Assembly: GCA_016209735.1 (NCBI GenBank)
Contig: JACQVN010000042.1
Location: 1 to 63,503 of the forward strand
Source of the DNA: Candidatus Methylomirabilota bacterium
Lineage (GTDB): Bacteria; Methylomirabilota; Methylomirabilia; Methylomirabilales; 2-02-FULL-66-22
Reading direction: 5' to 3'
DNA length: 63,503 bases
The notes under the pieces were generated by a model. The model saw only the letters and a list, made by a program, of their open reading frames with translations. It did no database searches and had not been told where the DNA came from. The stretch's first letter is position 1, and the number at the start of each line of letters is the position of its first letter. The position numbers and the translations under genes were made by a program. Below, in pieces: positions 24,943-33,392 of this stretch.

Positions 24943-25034
24943 GAGAGAGGAGAGTGATTTGCTCCCCTTTCGCCTACGTTTCACGTTTGCAAGACGGCTC
25001 AATGTCCGGAACAACGAAGGGCAGGCAGCGGGTC

Positions 25035-25694
25035 ATGATGCGCTGGCTACCGGAGAATGTGTCCACGTACGGCGGGGAGGTGGATTCCCTCTTCTATCTC
25101 ATCTACTACATCACTGCTGCCGTCTTCATTCTGGTGACCGTGGCGATGATCGCCTTCCTGGTGATGTATCGCCAGCGGCAGGGTCGGCGAGCCATCTACT
25201 CGCACGGGAACACCACTCTCGAGATCGTCTGGACCGTCGTCCCGGCCATCATCCTCGTCGCGTTGTCGTTCATCAGCCAGGCCACCTGGGCGAGGATCAA
25301 GGGACACGTCCCGCCCAGTGACTTCAAGGTGCAAGTCACCGCGAAGCAGTTCAACTGGGAGATCCTCTACCCCGGGCCAGACAGGAAGTTTGGGACGGCG
25401 GACGACCTGGTGTTGGAGAACCAGCTCCACGTGCCCGTGGGCCAGGCGGTGGAGGTCGTCCTCCAGGCGAAGGATGTCATCCACAGCTTCTTCCTGCCGA
25501 ACCTGCGCCTAAAGCAAGACGCCGTCCCGGGGCGGGAGATTCCGGTCTGGTTCGAGGCGACCAAGCCCGGCCAGTACGAGATGCCCTGTGCCGAGCTGTG
25601 CGGCTTCGGCCACTCCGGGATGAAGGGATGGCTCTACGTGCATACGCCTGAGGAGTACGCCAAGTGGGTCAAGGAGAAATGGCCGGCCTCCTGA
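25035..25694 (+). CDS. coxB: Cytochrome c oxidase subunit II (CuA)
   Basis: The protein has 219 residues. Two membrane helices (about 18-42 and 60-80) are followed by the CuA cupredoxin domain. CuA ligands are visible: His in DVIHSFFLP, then CAELCGFGHSGMKG with two Cys, His and Met. There is no CxxCH extension, so this is the plain caa3-less form. ATG 25035 is chosen; ATG 25002 in the same frame would add 11 residues. It receives electrons from periplasmic cytochrome c and passes them to coxA, 43 bp downstream. Confidence 0.9.
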   Translation: MMRWLPENVSTYGGEVDSLFYLIYYITAAVFILVTVAMIAFLVMYRQRQGRRAIYSHGNTTLEIVWTVVPAIILVALSFISQATWARIKGHVPPSDFKVQVTAKQFNWEILYPGPDRKFGTADDLVLENQLHVPVGQAVEVVLQAKDVIHSFFLPNLRLKQDAVPGREIPVWFEATKPGQYEMPCAELCGFGHSGMKGWLYVHTPEEYAKWVKEKWPAS

Positions 25695-25717
25695 TTTTTG
25701 CGCTGGCGCGCAAAAAT
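25694..25717. repeat. Hairpin repeat, TTTTYGCG family, copy 2
   Basis: ATTTTTGCGC and GCGCAAAAAT form a perfect 10-bp stem around TGGC. It overlaps the last base of coxB and lies in the coxB-coxA gap. Confidence 0.85.
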
Positions 25718-25737
25718 TAATAGAAGAGCGAGACAGA

Positions 25738-27522
25738 ATGGCTGACCCCGCGGTCATGACCGCCGGACCTGCCGTCCACGTCCATCACGAGCTGGGGTTC
25801 TGGCGCACCTACATCTTCTCCACCGACCACAAGATGATCGGCCGGCAGTTCCTGTTCTTGGGCCTGTTCATGCTGATCGTGGGCGGCGCGCTGGCCATGC
25901 TCATGAGGTGGCAGCTCGCCTGGCCCGAAACGGCCGTGCCCGGCTTCGGCTGGGTCCCGGAGCCGTACATGGTCGAGGGGATCATCCCTCCCAACACGTA
26001 CAACTCCCTCTTCACCATGCACGCCACGATCATGATCTTCTTCGCGGTCATGCCCATCATGATCGGATGTTTCGGGAACTTCCTGATCCCCCTCATGATC
26101 GGCGCCCGGGACATGGCCTTCCCGGTCCTGAACATGGTCTCCTTTTGGTCTGGGCTCCTGGGGGGCCTGGTGATGCTGGCGGGGTTCTTCGTTCCCGGCG
26201 GCCACGCGGCGGGCGGCTGGACCGCGTATGCGCCGCTCACCGCCAAGGCGATCTACACCGGCGTGGACTGGGGGCAGAACCTCTGGAACATCAGCCTGAT
26301 CATCCTGGGCGTCTCCTCCATGATGGGCTCAATCAACTACATCACCACCGTCGTGAACATGCGGGCGCCCGGCATGACGTGGTTCCGCCTCCCCTTGGTC
26401 ATCTGGTCCCTCTTCATCACGGCGATCCTCTTGCTCCTGGCGCTGCCGGTGTTGACCTCGGCGCTGGCGATGCTCCTGTTCGACCGCAACCTCGGAACCC
26501 ATTTCTTCCTGCCCGAGGGCGGGGGAGAGCCGCTCCTCTGGCAGCACCTCTTCTGGTTCTTCGGCCATCCCGAGGTCTATGTGCTGGTCCTGCCGGCCAT
26601 GGGCGTGACGTCGGATGTCCTGTCCACGTTTTCCCGCAAGCCGATCTTCGGGTACCGGGCCATGGCCTTCTCCATGATCGCCATCGCCTTCCTCTCCTGG
26701 ATCGTCTGGGGCCATCACATGTTCATCAGCGGGATGAATCCGCTCTTGGGGACGGCCTTCATGCTCTCGACCATGGTGATCGCGGTGCCTTCGGCCATCA
26801 AGACCTTCAACTGGCTCGGGACCCTGTGGGGGGGATCCATCCGGTTTGCGACGCCCATGCTGTTCGCGCTCGCGTTCGTCTCGAACTTCGTCATCGGGGG
26901 GTTGAGCGGCATCTTCATGGCCTCCACCCCGGTGGACATCTTCATCCACGACACCTATTACATCGTGGCCCATTTCCACTACGTCGTCGCGGGGATCATC
27001 TTTGCCATGTTCGCCGCCATCTATTACTGGTTTCCGAAGATCTTCGGCCGGAAGCTGAATGAAACCCTGGGGAAGCTCCATTTCTGGCCCACCTTCATCT
27101 TCTTCAACGGCGTTTTCTTCCCCATGCACATCCTTGGAGTGGGCGGGATGATGCGTAGGATCTACAACCCCTTGCAGTACGAATTCCTGCAGCCGCTGCA
27201 GCCCATCAACGTGTTCATCACCGCGAACGCCTTCCTGCTGGGTCTCGTGCAGATTCTCTTCGTGGTCAACTTTGTCTGGAGCCTGATCGCAGGAAAGCCG
27301 TCGGAGCGGAACCCATGGCAGGCGAACACGCTGGAATGGGCGGCGCCGTCCCCGCCGCCCCACGGGAACTGGGGGGAGGCGCTGCCCGTCGTCCACGGGG
27401 GCCCGTACGAGTACAGCGTGCCCGGCATGGCGGAGGATTACTTACCCCAGAACCAGTCCCGCCGGCCGTCCCCGACGCTGGCTAAGCGCCACGGTCCGTC
27501 GGGCGGACAGGTGACCGCATGA
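25738..27522 (+). CDS. coxA: Cytochrome c oxidase subunit I, haem-copper A-type
   Basis: The protein has 594 residues and 12 core membrane helices. Haem and CuB ligands are visible: His in FTMHATIMIFF, HPEVYVLVLPA (the His-Tyr pair and the Glu of type A1 enzymes), GHHMF, and HDTYYIVAHFHYV. The Pro/Ser/Arg-rich tail beyond residue 530 is soluble. It reduces oxygen to water and pumps protons, and is the likely terminal oxidase for nitrite oxidation. The stop overlaps the next start by 4 bp (ATGA). Confidence 0.95.
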   Translation: MADPAVMTAGPAVHVHHELGFWRTYIFSTDHKMIGRQFLFLGLFMLIVGGALAMLMRWQLAWPETAVPGFGWVPEPYMVEGIIPPNTYNSLFTMHATIMIFFAVMPIMIGCFGNFLIPLMIGARDMAFPVLNMVSFWSGLLGGLVMLAGFFVPGGHAAGGWTAYAPLTAKAIYTGVDWGQNLWNISLIILGVSSMMGSINYITTVVNMRAPGMTWFRLPLVIWSLFITAILLLLALPVLTSALAMLLFDRNLGTHFFLPEGGGEPLLWQHLFWFFGHPEVYVLVLPAMGVTSDVLSTFSRKPIFGYRAMAFSMIAIAFLSWIVWGHHMFISGMNPLLGTAFMLSTMVIAVPSAIKTFNWLGTLWGGSIRFATPMLFALAFVSNFVIGGLSGIFMASTPVDIFIHDTYYIVAHFHYVVAGIIFAMFAAIYYWFPKIFGRKLNETLGKLHFWPTFIFFNGVFFPMHILGVGGMMRRIYNPLQYEFLQPLQPINVFITANAFLLGLVQILFVVNFVWSLIAGKPSERNPWQANTLEWAAPSPPPHGNWGEALPVVHGGPYEYSVPGMAEDYLPQNQSRRPSPTLAKRHGPSGGQVTA

Positions 27523-28445
27523 GCTTGCGAACGGATGCCCTCCCCCGTGCCCTCACCCGGCAACCGGCGCGGGAGGTGTCTGCGGCCCGCCGGGCCGCGG
27601 ATTTCTTTGCCCTGACGAAGCCCCGGATGGTGTTGATGATCGTCGTCACGACCGGAGTGGGGTTTCACCTCGGATCCGCTGGGGCGCCGGATATCCTCCG
27701 GCTACTCCACGTCGTGCTCGGGACGGCGCTGGCGGCGGGCGGCGCCCTGGCGCTGAACCAGCTCCTGGAGCGCGAGGCGGACGCCAAGATGGAGCGGACC
27801 CGGCTGCGCCCCCTGCCGGCCGGCCGGCTCCAGCCCGGCGAGGCGCTGGCCTTCGGGACGATGCTGGCGGCGGCAGGGCCGCTATACCTCGGCCTGCGCG
27901 TAAATGCAGTGTGCGGGCTGGTGACTGCCTTCACGGTGGTGAGCTACCTCTTCGTCTATACCCCCCTGAAGCGGCGGACCTCGCTCTGCAGTGTACTGGG
28001 CGCGATTCCGGGGGCGCTTCCTCCCGTCACGGGATGGGTGGCAGCGCGAGGCGACTTCGGCCCGGGGGCCTGGGCGCTCTTCGCCATCCTGTTCCTCTGG
28101 CAGATGCCTCATTCGCTCGCCATCGGCTGGCTGTATCGCGCCGACTACGCGCGAGCGGGCTTCCGACTGCTGCCGGTGATCGAGCCTGACGGCGGCAGCA
28201 CGGCGCGCCAGATCGTGGGCAACTGCCTGGCCCTCCTGGCCGTGGGGCCGCTGCCGACGCTGATGGGCCTGACGGGCGCGGTCTACTTCCTGGGGGCGCT
28301 GGTGCTGGGGACAGGCCTGCTCGCCTGCGGGATTGTCCTGGCGGTCTCGCGGTCGGCGGTCGACGCGCGGCGCCTCGTGTTCGCATCCCTCGTGTACCTT
28401 CCGGCCCTGCTGGTCCTGATGGCGCTCGACACGCTGCCGTTCTGA
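27519..28445 (+). CDS. ctaB: Protohaem IX farnesyltransferase (haem O synthase)
   Basis: The protein has 308 residues with about nine membrane helices. The UbiA-family motif is present as NQLLEREADAKMERTRLRPLPAGR (N-x3-D-x3-D variant), with a second YTPLKRRT and the conserved WVAARGDFGPGAW-like loop. It attaches the farnesyl group that makes haem O, the precursor of haem A for coxA. Its start overlaps the coxA stop. No ctaA (haem A synthase) is seen in the window, so haem A must be completed by a gene elsewhere. Confidence 0.9.
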   Translation: MSLRTDALPRALTRQPAREVSAARRAADFFALTKPRMVLMIVVTTGVGFHLGSAGAPDILRLLHVVLGTALAAGGALALNQLLEREADAKMERTRLRPLPAGRLQPGEALAFGTMLAAAGPLYLGLRVNAVCGLVTAFTVVSYLFVYTPLKRRTSLCSVLGAIPGALPPVTGWVAARGDFGPGAWALFAILFLWQMPHSLAIGWLYRADYARAGFRLLPVIEPDGGSTARQIVGNCLALLAVGPLPTLMGLTGAVYFLGALVLGTGLLACGIVLAVSRSAVDARRLVFASLVYLPALLVLMALDTLPF

Positions 28446-28592
28446 TCGGTGTGGGATGCGGAAGTAGCTGAACTGCCAAGGTGCTGGGAGTGCCGCCGGG
28501 AACGAACTGTCGGGGCCTGAGTCATCAGGCCAGCGCGCATGGGGCGCTGCCGAGAAGATGCGGTGGCGCAGAGACGCACGGCAGCCCTCCGC

Positions 28593-28662
28593 GTTTGGAG
28601 TGCGGTGTCGGGTCAGCGGCGTCACCGCTTTAAAAGCGGCGTCGTGACGCCGCAATCCAAAC
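28593..28662. repeat. MITE/REP-like palindromic element
   Basis: The 70-bp element is bounded by GTTTGGA and TCCAAAC and contains GTGCGGTGTC facing GACGCCGCA. Inside are two further hairpins, CCGCTTT/AAAGCGG and GCGGCGTC-GT-GACGCCGC. A shorter relative lies at 33180-33217. Nothing suggests a transposase within it. Confidence 0.75.
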
Positions 28663-28734
28663 AGTGACCGATCGTTCTCGCAGCGGAAGGCCATATTTCG
28701 TCCGGCGTGAGTGGGCGTTCGGAGGGGTGTGGTG

Positions 28735-29412
28735 GTGCAGGGAATAGTGACGGCCCCGGCGCTGGAGGAGGTGGCCCTCCAGGTTCCGGAGATGCCTCCC
28801 ATCCTCCCACCCGGGTCGGATAACGGGGACCCTCCCGGCTGGCAACCGCCCCGAAGAGAACCGGTGGTCAGCAATGCCGTCCTGGGTATGCTGATGTTCC
28901 TGGCCTTCGAGACGATGTTTTTCGCCGGCTTGCTGGGGGCCTTTCTCGTCTTCCGCCTGTCGAGTACGAGCTGGCCGCCGCCCGGCGAGCCATACCTGCC
29001 GATCGGAGTGACTTGGTTCAATACCGGGATCCTGGTGGCGAGCGCCTATAGCATGCGCCGGGCCCACCGGGCGATCCGGGACGGGAGCCAGGCGGGACTC
29101 GTCCACGGCCTCGGGCTCACGGCGCTCCTCGGGACGACCTTCCTGGCGGTGCAGGGAAGCGAATGGATCCGTCTGGCGCACCACGGGCTGACCCTGCAGA
29201 GCGGGACGTATGGGGCGACCTTTTATACGCTGATCGGATGCCATGGCGTCCACGTCCTCGCGGCGGTGCTGTGGTTGGCCACGGTCTGGGTGCTGGCCGC
29301 GCGCGGCTGGTTCTCGCGGGAGTGGCATGGCGGCATCCAGCTCTGCAAGATGTACTGGATGTTCGTGGTGGGCCTGTGGCTTGTCTTGTTCCCGTCCGTC
29401 TACCTGATGTGA
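28735..29412 (+). CDS. Cytochrome c oxidase subunit III-like protein (first copy)
   Basis: The protein has 225 residues. A 45-residue Pro-rich N-terminus precedes five membrane helices of the CoxC/CyoC family, with LAFETMFFAGLLGAF matching the conserved Glu helix and FYTLIGCHGVHVLAAVLWL the conserved HGxHV motif. The start is one of three adjacent GTG codons (28729, 28732, 28735) after CGGAGGGG; 28735 gives the best spacing. A second, different subunit III gene follows at 29738, so the two may serve different complexes or form one split subunit III. Confidence 0.85.
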   Translation: MQGIVTAPALEEVALQVPEMPPILPPGSDNGDPPGWQPPRREPVVSNAVLGMLMFLAFETMFFAGLLGAFLVFRLSSTSWPPPGEPYLPIGVTWFNTGILVASAYSMRRAHRAIRDGSQAGLVHGLGLTALLGTTFLAVQGSEWIRLAHHGLTLQSGTYGATFYTLIGCHGVHVLAAVLWLATVWVLAARGWFSREWHGGIQLCKMYWMFVVGLWLVLFPSVYLM

Positions 29413-29414
29413 GC

Positions 29415-29443
29415 TGGTTTTTGCGCTGAGCGCGCAAAAACCA
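29415..29443. repeat. Hairpin repeat, TTTTYGCG family, copy 3
   Basis: TGGTTTTTGCGC and GCGCAAAAACCA form a perfect 12-bp stem just after the first subunit III gene. Confidence 0.88.
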
Positions 29444-29453
29444 ACGCGCGAGC

Positions 29454-29741
29454 ATGACGCGCATGCCCCTGGTGTTCAGATTCGGTCTCAGCGGCGTGGC
29501 ATTCCTGGTTCCGGTGGCGGCGGAGGCGTGCGCCGTCTGCGGGACGGGTCCCGGCGTTACGGGCGACCCGACCGCTCGGGGATTCTACTGGGGCATCCTG
29601 TTCCTCATGGCGATGCCCTTTGCCGTGGCGGGATCGATCGGGGCGTGGTTGGTGTACCGGTACTGGCGGGCGAGCGTGGGCTGCTGGCGGAAGGTGTCTG
29701 GCGCGCCGTTCGCCTGGACGCACAAGGAGAGTGGGCGGTGA
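29454..29741 (+). CDS. Small two-helix membrane protein with a CxxC motif
   Basis: The protein has 95 residues. A signal-like helix (about 8-22) ends at EACAVCG, followed by a second helix (about 43-68) and a short basic tail. The CAVCG motif on the outer side could bind copper, haem or be a redox thiol. ATG 29454 or 29463. It overlaps the next gene by 4 bp (GTGA), so it is part of the cox operon and may help assemble the oxidase. No named family is recognised. Confidence 0.6.
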   Translation: MTRMPLVFRFGLSGVAFLVPVAAEACAVCGTGPGVTGDPTARGFYWGILFLMAMPFAVAGSIGAWLVYRYWRASVGCWRKVSGAPFAWTHKESGR

Positions 29742-30355
29742 ATCAGTCGGCCGTGGTGCAGGCGGAGATCGAGCCGGCGGAGTCTCCCCTCACCCCCGAG
29801 AGCTGGGGGAAGCTGGGGATGTGGGTTTTCCTGGCGGGAGACGCCATGTCCTTCGGCGCCCTGCTGGCGGGGTATGGGGCGCTACGCTACGGAAGTGCCG
29901 ATTGGCCGCACCCCTCGTCGGTTCTGGGGGTTGGTCTCACCGCCTTCATGACTTTCCTCTTGATCTGCAGCAGCGTGACCATGGTCCTGGCCCTGGACGG
30001 GATCCAACGGGGCGACATGGCTGCGCTGCGGAAGTTCCTGGCCCTCACCATCCTGGGCGGGGTGAGCTTTCTGGCGATGCAGGCTTATGAGTGGACGCAC
30101 CTGATCCACGATGGTCTCGGGCTGAGTGGCAACCCCTGGGGGGCATCCCTTTTCGGGACCACCTTCTTCATCATTACCGGATTTCACGGCGCGCATGTCA
30201 CGGGGGGTGTGGTGTATCTCTCGTGTTATCTGACCCGGAGCCTCCTGGGCGGCCTGAAGCAAGGCCATGCCAGCGAGATCGAGATTGCCGCCCTGTACTG
30301 GCACTTTGTGGACTTGGTCTGGATCCTGGTCTTCACCTTCGTCTACCTGCTGTAA
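29738..30355 (+). CDS. Cytochrome c oxidase subunit III-like protein (second copy)
   Basis: The protein has 205 residues with five membrane helices. KLGMWVFLAGDAMSFGALLAGY corresponds to the first conserved helix (Asp replaces the usual Glu), and FFIITGFHGAHVTGGVVYL carries HGxHV. The C-terminus ALYWHFVDLVWILVFTFVYL is the standard subunit III ending. GTG 29738 has AAGGAGAG upstream. Together with the gene at 28735 it makes two paralogous subunit III genes in one operon. Confidence 0.87.
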   Translation: MNQSAVVQAEIEPAESPLTPESWGKLGMWVFLAGDAMSFGALLAGYGALRYGSADWPHPSSVLGVGLTAFMTFLLICSSVTMVLALDGIQRGDMAALRKFLALTILGGVSFLAMQAYEWTHLIHDGLGLSGNPWGASLFGTTFFIITGFHGAHVTGGVVYLSCYLTRSLLGGLKQGHASEIEIAALYWHFVDLVWILVFTFVYLL

Positions 30356-30360
30356 TTTGT

Positions 30361-30386
30361 TTTCTTGCGCGATCAGCGCAAAAAAA
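30361..30386. repeat. Hairpin repeat, TTTTYGCG family, copy 4 (degenerate)
   Basis: TTTCTTGCGC faces GCGCAAAAAA across GATCA. One arm has an inserted C compared with the other copies. It lies between the second subunit III gene and subunit IV. Confidence 0.75.
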
Positions 30387-30394
30387 GGAGAGCC

Positions 30395-30721
30395 ATGACG
30401 CAGGCGCACAAGCCGCCAAACTACATCGCCATCTTCTGGTGGCTCCTGGCCTTGACGATCCTCGAGGTCGGCGTGATTTTCATGCCCCTGGCGAGACTGC
30501 TCGTCGCTATCCTGTTGGTGGGCCTGGCCTTGTCCAAAGCCTCTCTGGTCGCCATGTACTTCATGCACCTGAAGTACGAGCCGATGACCCTGGGGTTGAT
30601 CGCCGTGACCCCGCTTCTCTTGTGCGGCCTGCTGGTGATCGCACTCCTTCCCGATCTTTCCGGACCCCCCCATCAGGCCGCCGGGATGCCTGCGCCGCCC
30701 GCGGCGCCCAGTTCCCCATGA
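30395..30721 (+). CDS. Cytochrome c oxidase subunit IV-like protein
   Basis: The protein has 108 residues with three membrane helices and the family motif KASLVAMYFMHLKYE. This matches the prokaryotic subunit IV/CyoD superfamily, which helps assemble subunit I. ATG 30395 follows AAGGAG. The C-terminus is Pro/Ala rich. It is the last oxidase gene of the operon. Confidence 0.85.
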   Translation: MTQAHKPPNYIAIFWWLLALTILEVGVIFMPLARLLVAILLVGLALSKASLVAMYFMHLKYEPMTLGLIAVTPLLLCGLLVIALLPDLSGPPHQAAGMPAPPAAPSSP

Positions 30722-30751
30722 GGCCCCGCCCCTGCCGATCCTTTCTGTCTC

Positions 30752-30792
30752 CGTTGTCGGTCTTAACTTGTCGGTTGTCGGTTTTAACTTCG
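30752..30792. repeat. TTGTCGGTT dispersed repeat, copy 1
   Basis: GTTGTCGGTCTTAACTTG is followed by TCGGTTGTCGGTTTTAAC. Related text recurs near 31955, 32295, 50346-50450, 53970 and 57500-57660, often next to AATTTTGCAT. Confidence 0.7.
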
Positions 30793-30943
30793 ACCCTCCT
30801 GCGTGAGCCACCTGATCCCGCGATTGCCGCGCCTCACTACCCGACACAACCTTCCTGTGTTAAATTCGGGTGCCTGGGGCGAGCCCGGAGGCTTGCGAGA
30901 CGGCCCGGGGCGCCGCCGCCGAACCAGCATGTGTGAGGCCTGG

Positions 30944-31945
30944 ATGAGTGTCGAGCAGGTGCAGTCCCCGGAGAACCTCGAAACGCGCGGAACCGACGAT
31001 CGCGCTGTGGCGGTCGAGGGCCTGCGCCACCGCTATGGGGAGCGGGAGGCGCTGGCGGGGGTGAGCCTCTGCGTCCGCCGGAAGGAGATCTTCGGGCTCC
31101 TGGGGCCGAACGGCGGCGGGAAGACGACGATGTTCCGCGTCCTCTCCACGCTGCTCGTTCCCACCGCCGGCACCGTGCAGATCTTCCGGCACGATATCGT
31201 CCGGGAGGCTCATCACGTTCGAACCCACCTCGGGGTGGTCTTCCAGCAGCCGAGCCTGGATCCGAAGCTGACGGTGCTGGAGAACATTCGCCACCACGGG
31301 CACCTCTACGGCCTCAGCGGCGCCCCCTTGCGCCAGCGGGCTGAGCGGCTCCTGGGACGCCTGGGCCTCGCCGACCGCGCCCGGGATGGGGTCGAGACCC
31401 TGTCCGGCGGCCTGCAACGGCGCGTCGAGCTGGCCAAGGCGCTGGTGCACCAGCCGGACCTCCTCCTGCTGGACGAGCCCAGCACCGGGCTGGATCCGGC
31501 GGCGCGGCGGGAATTCGTCGCTTACCTCCACCAGCTCAGGGAGCAGGAAGAGGTCACCGTGGCACTCACCACGCACATGATGGACGAGGCAGAGCGCTGC
31601 GACCGTGTGGCCATCCTCCATCACGGGCGGCTGGCGGCTCTGGGGACCCCGGACGAGTTGAAGGCCAAGCTGGGAGGGGACGTGGTGGTGATCCACTCCC
31701 CGGTGGCCCGCGCCCTCCAAGGCAAGATCGAGGAGCGGTTCGGCTGCCGCGGGGTCTTGGTGGGCGAGACGCTCAGACTGGAGGTGCCGAAGGGACACAT
31801 CTTCTTGCACGACGTGGTGGAGGCCTTCTCCGCGGAAATCCAGTCGGTGAGTTTCGGGAAGCCCACCCTGGAAGACGTGTTCATTCACCTGACGGGCCAC
31901 GCCCTCGCGGGAGACGACCCCGAAGACGAAGCGCGGCGCCGATGA
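30944..31945 (+). CDS. ABC-2 type exporter ATP-binding protein
   Basis: The protein has 333 residues. Walker A is GPNGGGKTTM, the Q-loop is FQQPSLD, the signature is ETLSGGLQRRVELAKAL, Walker B is LLLLDEPSTGLD, and a switch His follows in TTHMMDEAERCD. The C-terminal 80 residues resemble the DrrA/CcmA-type extension. ATG 30944 has GAGG upstream; ATG 30929 is an alternative. It pairs with the permease at 32395, although an unusually long 449-bp gap with repeats separates them. In other genomes such exporters accompany cox operons; the substrate is unknown. Confidence 0.88.
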   Translation: MSVEQVQSPENLETRGTDDRAVAVEGLRHRYGEREALAGVSLCVRRKEIFGLLGPNGGGKTTMFRVLSTLLVPTAGTVQIFRHDIVREAHHVRTHLGVVFQQPSLDPKLTVLENIRHHGHLYGLSGAPLRQRAERLLGRLGLADRARDGVETLSGGLQRRVELAKALVHQPDLLLLDEPSTGLDPAARREFVAYLHQLREQEEVTVALTTHMMDEAERCDRVAILHHGRLAALGTPDELKAKLGGDVVVIHSPVARALQGKIEERFGCRGVLVGETLRLEVPKGHIFLHDVVEAFSAEIQSVSFGKPTLEDVFIHLTGHALAGDDPEDEARRR

Positions 31946-31951
31946 GGCAAT

Positions 31952-31998
31952 GGCAAAGTCAAAACCGACAACCGACAGGTTAAAACCGACAACCGATC
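31952..31998. repeat. TTGTCGGTT dispersed repeat, copy 2 (inverted)
   Basis: AAAACCGACAACCGACAGG is followed by TTAAAACCGACAACCGAT, the reverse complement of the copy at 30752. Confidence 0.7.
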
Positions 31999-32239
31999 CT
32001 GCGACCCGCGGGACATACATGAATTTTGCACCGCCGTCCGATCTCCCCTAGCAGGAGGTGCAGAGAGTTCTTTGCACGGGGCTTTCAAGCAGTACCATCA
32101 AGCGAACGCGAGGTGGGGCTGTGACGTGCACGTCTCAGGTCTCTTGCGGTCACGCGGACCCTCGGGGGTAGCTCCATTCGGGTTGGTTGCTGTTTCCTTT
32201 AAACCAATCCCAGAGGAGTTCCCTGATGCGTTTCAATTT

Positions 32240-32268
32240 TGGTTTTTGCGCGCTCAGCGCAAAAACCA
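32240..32268. repeat. Hairpin repeat, TTTTYGCG family, copy 5
   Basis: TGGTTTTTGCGC and GCGCAAAAACCA form a perfect 12-bp stem with loop GCTCA. The arms are identical to copy 3. Confidence 0.88.
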
Positions 32269-32394
32269 GGACAAAACTAGCCAACGGGGGTCCGTTCCGG
32301 TTGTCAGTTGTCGGTTTTGCATTTTGCCTTGACGGCCCGGCAGGCGTCATGGCGCTTGAACGGTGCCTGGGGTTTTGACCATGAGCTATTGGCG

Positions 32395-33177
32395 ATGAGC
32401 CCGTTCCTGCTTCCCGTGGCAACCCTCTGGCTGCGGGAGATGGTGCGCTTCTTCCGCCAGCGGAGCCGCGTCGTGGGGGCCCTCGTCCAGCCGCTGGTGT
32501 TCTGGCTCCTCCTGGGAGGAGGCCTCCAGGGGTCGTTTCGTCCGCCCGGCGCCCCCGCCGGCATGGGGTACGGCGAGTATTCCTATCCGGGCATCCTGGC
32601 CATGGTCCTCCTGTTCACGGCCATCTTCGCCACGATTTCGGTGGTGGAAGACCGGCAGCGGGGGTTCCTCCAGGGGGTGCTGGTGGCCCCGGTACCCAGG
32701 TCGAGTATCGTGCTCGGTCAGGCGTTGGGCTGCACGACACTGGGGGTGGTACAGGGACTGGTCCTGCTTCCGCTTGCCCCCCTCGTGGGCATCCCGCTGA
32801 CCGTGGCCGCGATACTGCAGGTGGCCGGCGTGATGGTCCTCGTCGCCTTCGGGCTGACCAGCCTCAGCCTGGCCATCGCCTGGCAGCTCGATTCCACCCA
32901 GGGTTTCCACGCCATCATGACCCTGGTGCTTCTGCCGATGTGGCTCCTATCTGGCGCCTTCTTCCCGACGGCGGGAGCGCCGGTTTGGCTGCTCTGGGCC
33001 ATGCGTGTCAACCCCCTCACCTACGGGTTGGCGGCGATCCGGCGCTGTCTGTACTTGGGAAACCCTTCGGGGGCGGGGCCGGTCCCTGCCCTCGCGCCGT
33101 CTGTGGCGGTTGCGGCGGCCTTCGCGGGGCTGGCATTCCTTGCAGCGGTGGCGATGGCCGTGCGAAAGCGGGTGTAA
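32395..33177 (+). CDS. ABC-2 type exporter permease
   Basis: The protein has 260 residues with six membrane helices typical of the ABC-2 family. The conserved loop EDRQRGFLQGVLVAPVPRSSIVLGQALG follows helix 2, and LLPMWLLSGAFFPTAGAPVWLLWAMRVNPLTYG matches the family's C-terminal signature. ATG 32395 has no strong ribosome binding site, so coupling to upstream translation is doubtful across the gap. It forms the channel for the ATPase encoded at 30944. Confidence 0.87.
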   Translation: MSPFLLPVATLWLREMVRFFRQRSRVVGALVQPLVFWLLLGGGLQGSFRPPGAPAGMGYGEYSYPGILAMVLLFTAIFATISVVEDRQRGFLQGVLVAPVPRSSIVLGQALGCTTLGVVQGLVLLPLAPLVGIPLTVAAILQVAGVMVLVAFGLTSLSLAIAWQLDSTQGFHAIMTLVLLPMWLLSGAFFPTAGAPVWLLWAMRVNPLTYGLAAIRRCLYLGNPSGAGPVPALAPSVAVAAAFAGLAFLAAVAMAVRKRV

Positions 33178-33179
33178 GT

Positions 33180-33217
33180 ATGGAGTGCGGCGCCCATGGC
33201 GCCGCTGTCCAAAGGCA
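33180..33217. repeat. Palindrome related to the 28593 element
   Basis: GGAGTGCGGCGCC, then CATGGCGCCGCTGTCCAAAG. The GCGGCGCC/GGCGCCGC core is palindromic, and the outer GGAGTGCGG and TCCAAAG match the ends of the 28593-28662 element. Confidence 0.65.
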
Positions 33218-33261
33218 GCAGTGGCCATGGCGGTGCGCAAGCGGGTGTAAGGGCAATAACG

Positions 33262-33308
33262 AAATCCCCCCTCCGCCCCCCTTTGACAAAGGGGGGTTGG
33301 GGGGATTT
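33262..33308. repeat. C/G-tract palindromic repeat, nearly identical to the 57107 copy
   Basis: The 47-bp hairpin runs from AAATCCCCCCTCCGCC to GGGGTTGGGGGGATTT, with CTTTGACAAAG at the centre. The copy at 57107-57153 differs only near the centre, which indicates recent spread. Confidence 0.9.
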
Positions 33309-33392
33309 GCTCGGGTCCGCCGGTCCGCATCCGCCACTGGCGGACGGACTCCTTCGGAGAGGCGGACCGCCGGTGTCCCACGCTATGTGAAC

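Larger units (their letters stand above)
24720..25034. other. Intergenic region upstream of the cox genes
   Basis: This is 315 bp holding a TTTTCGCG hairpin (24725-24751), a GGCAGGCCCTGCC-rich stretch and a good sigma70-type promoter (24914-24942). A short frame through 25002 may extend coxB. Confidence 0.7.
31946..32394. other. Intergenic region inside the ABC exporter operon
   Basis: This is 449 bp with no gene. It contains two TTGTCGGTT-type repeats (31952-31998 inverted, 32295-32335 direct) and the fifth TTTTYGCG hairpin (32240-32268). The rest shows nothing recognisable. Confidence 0.6.

Noticed and set aside
27519-28445. UbiA-type quinone prenyltransferase
   Set aside because: Position directly behind coxA with overlapping codons and the CtaB-type loops favour haem O synthase.
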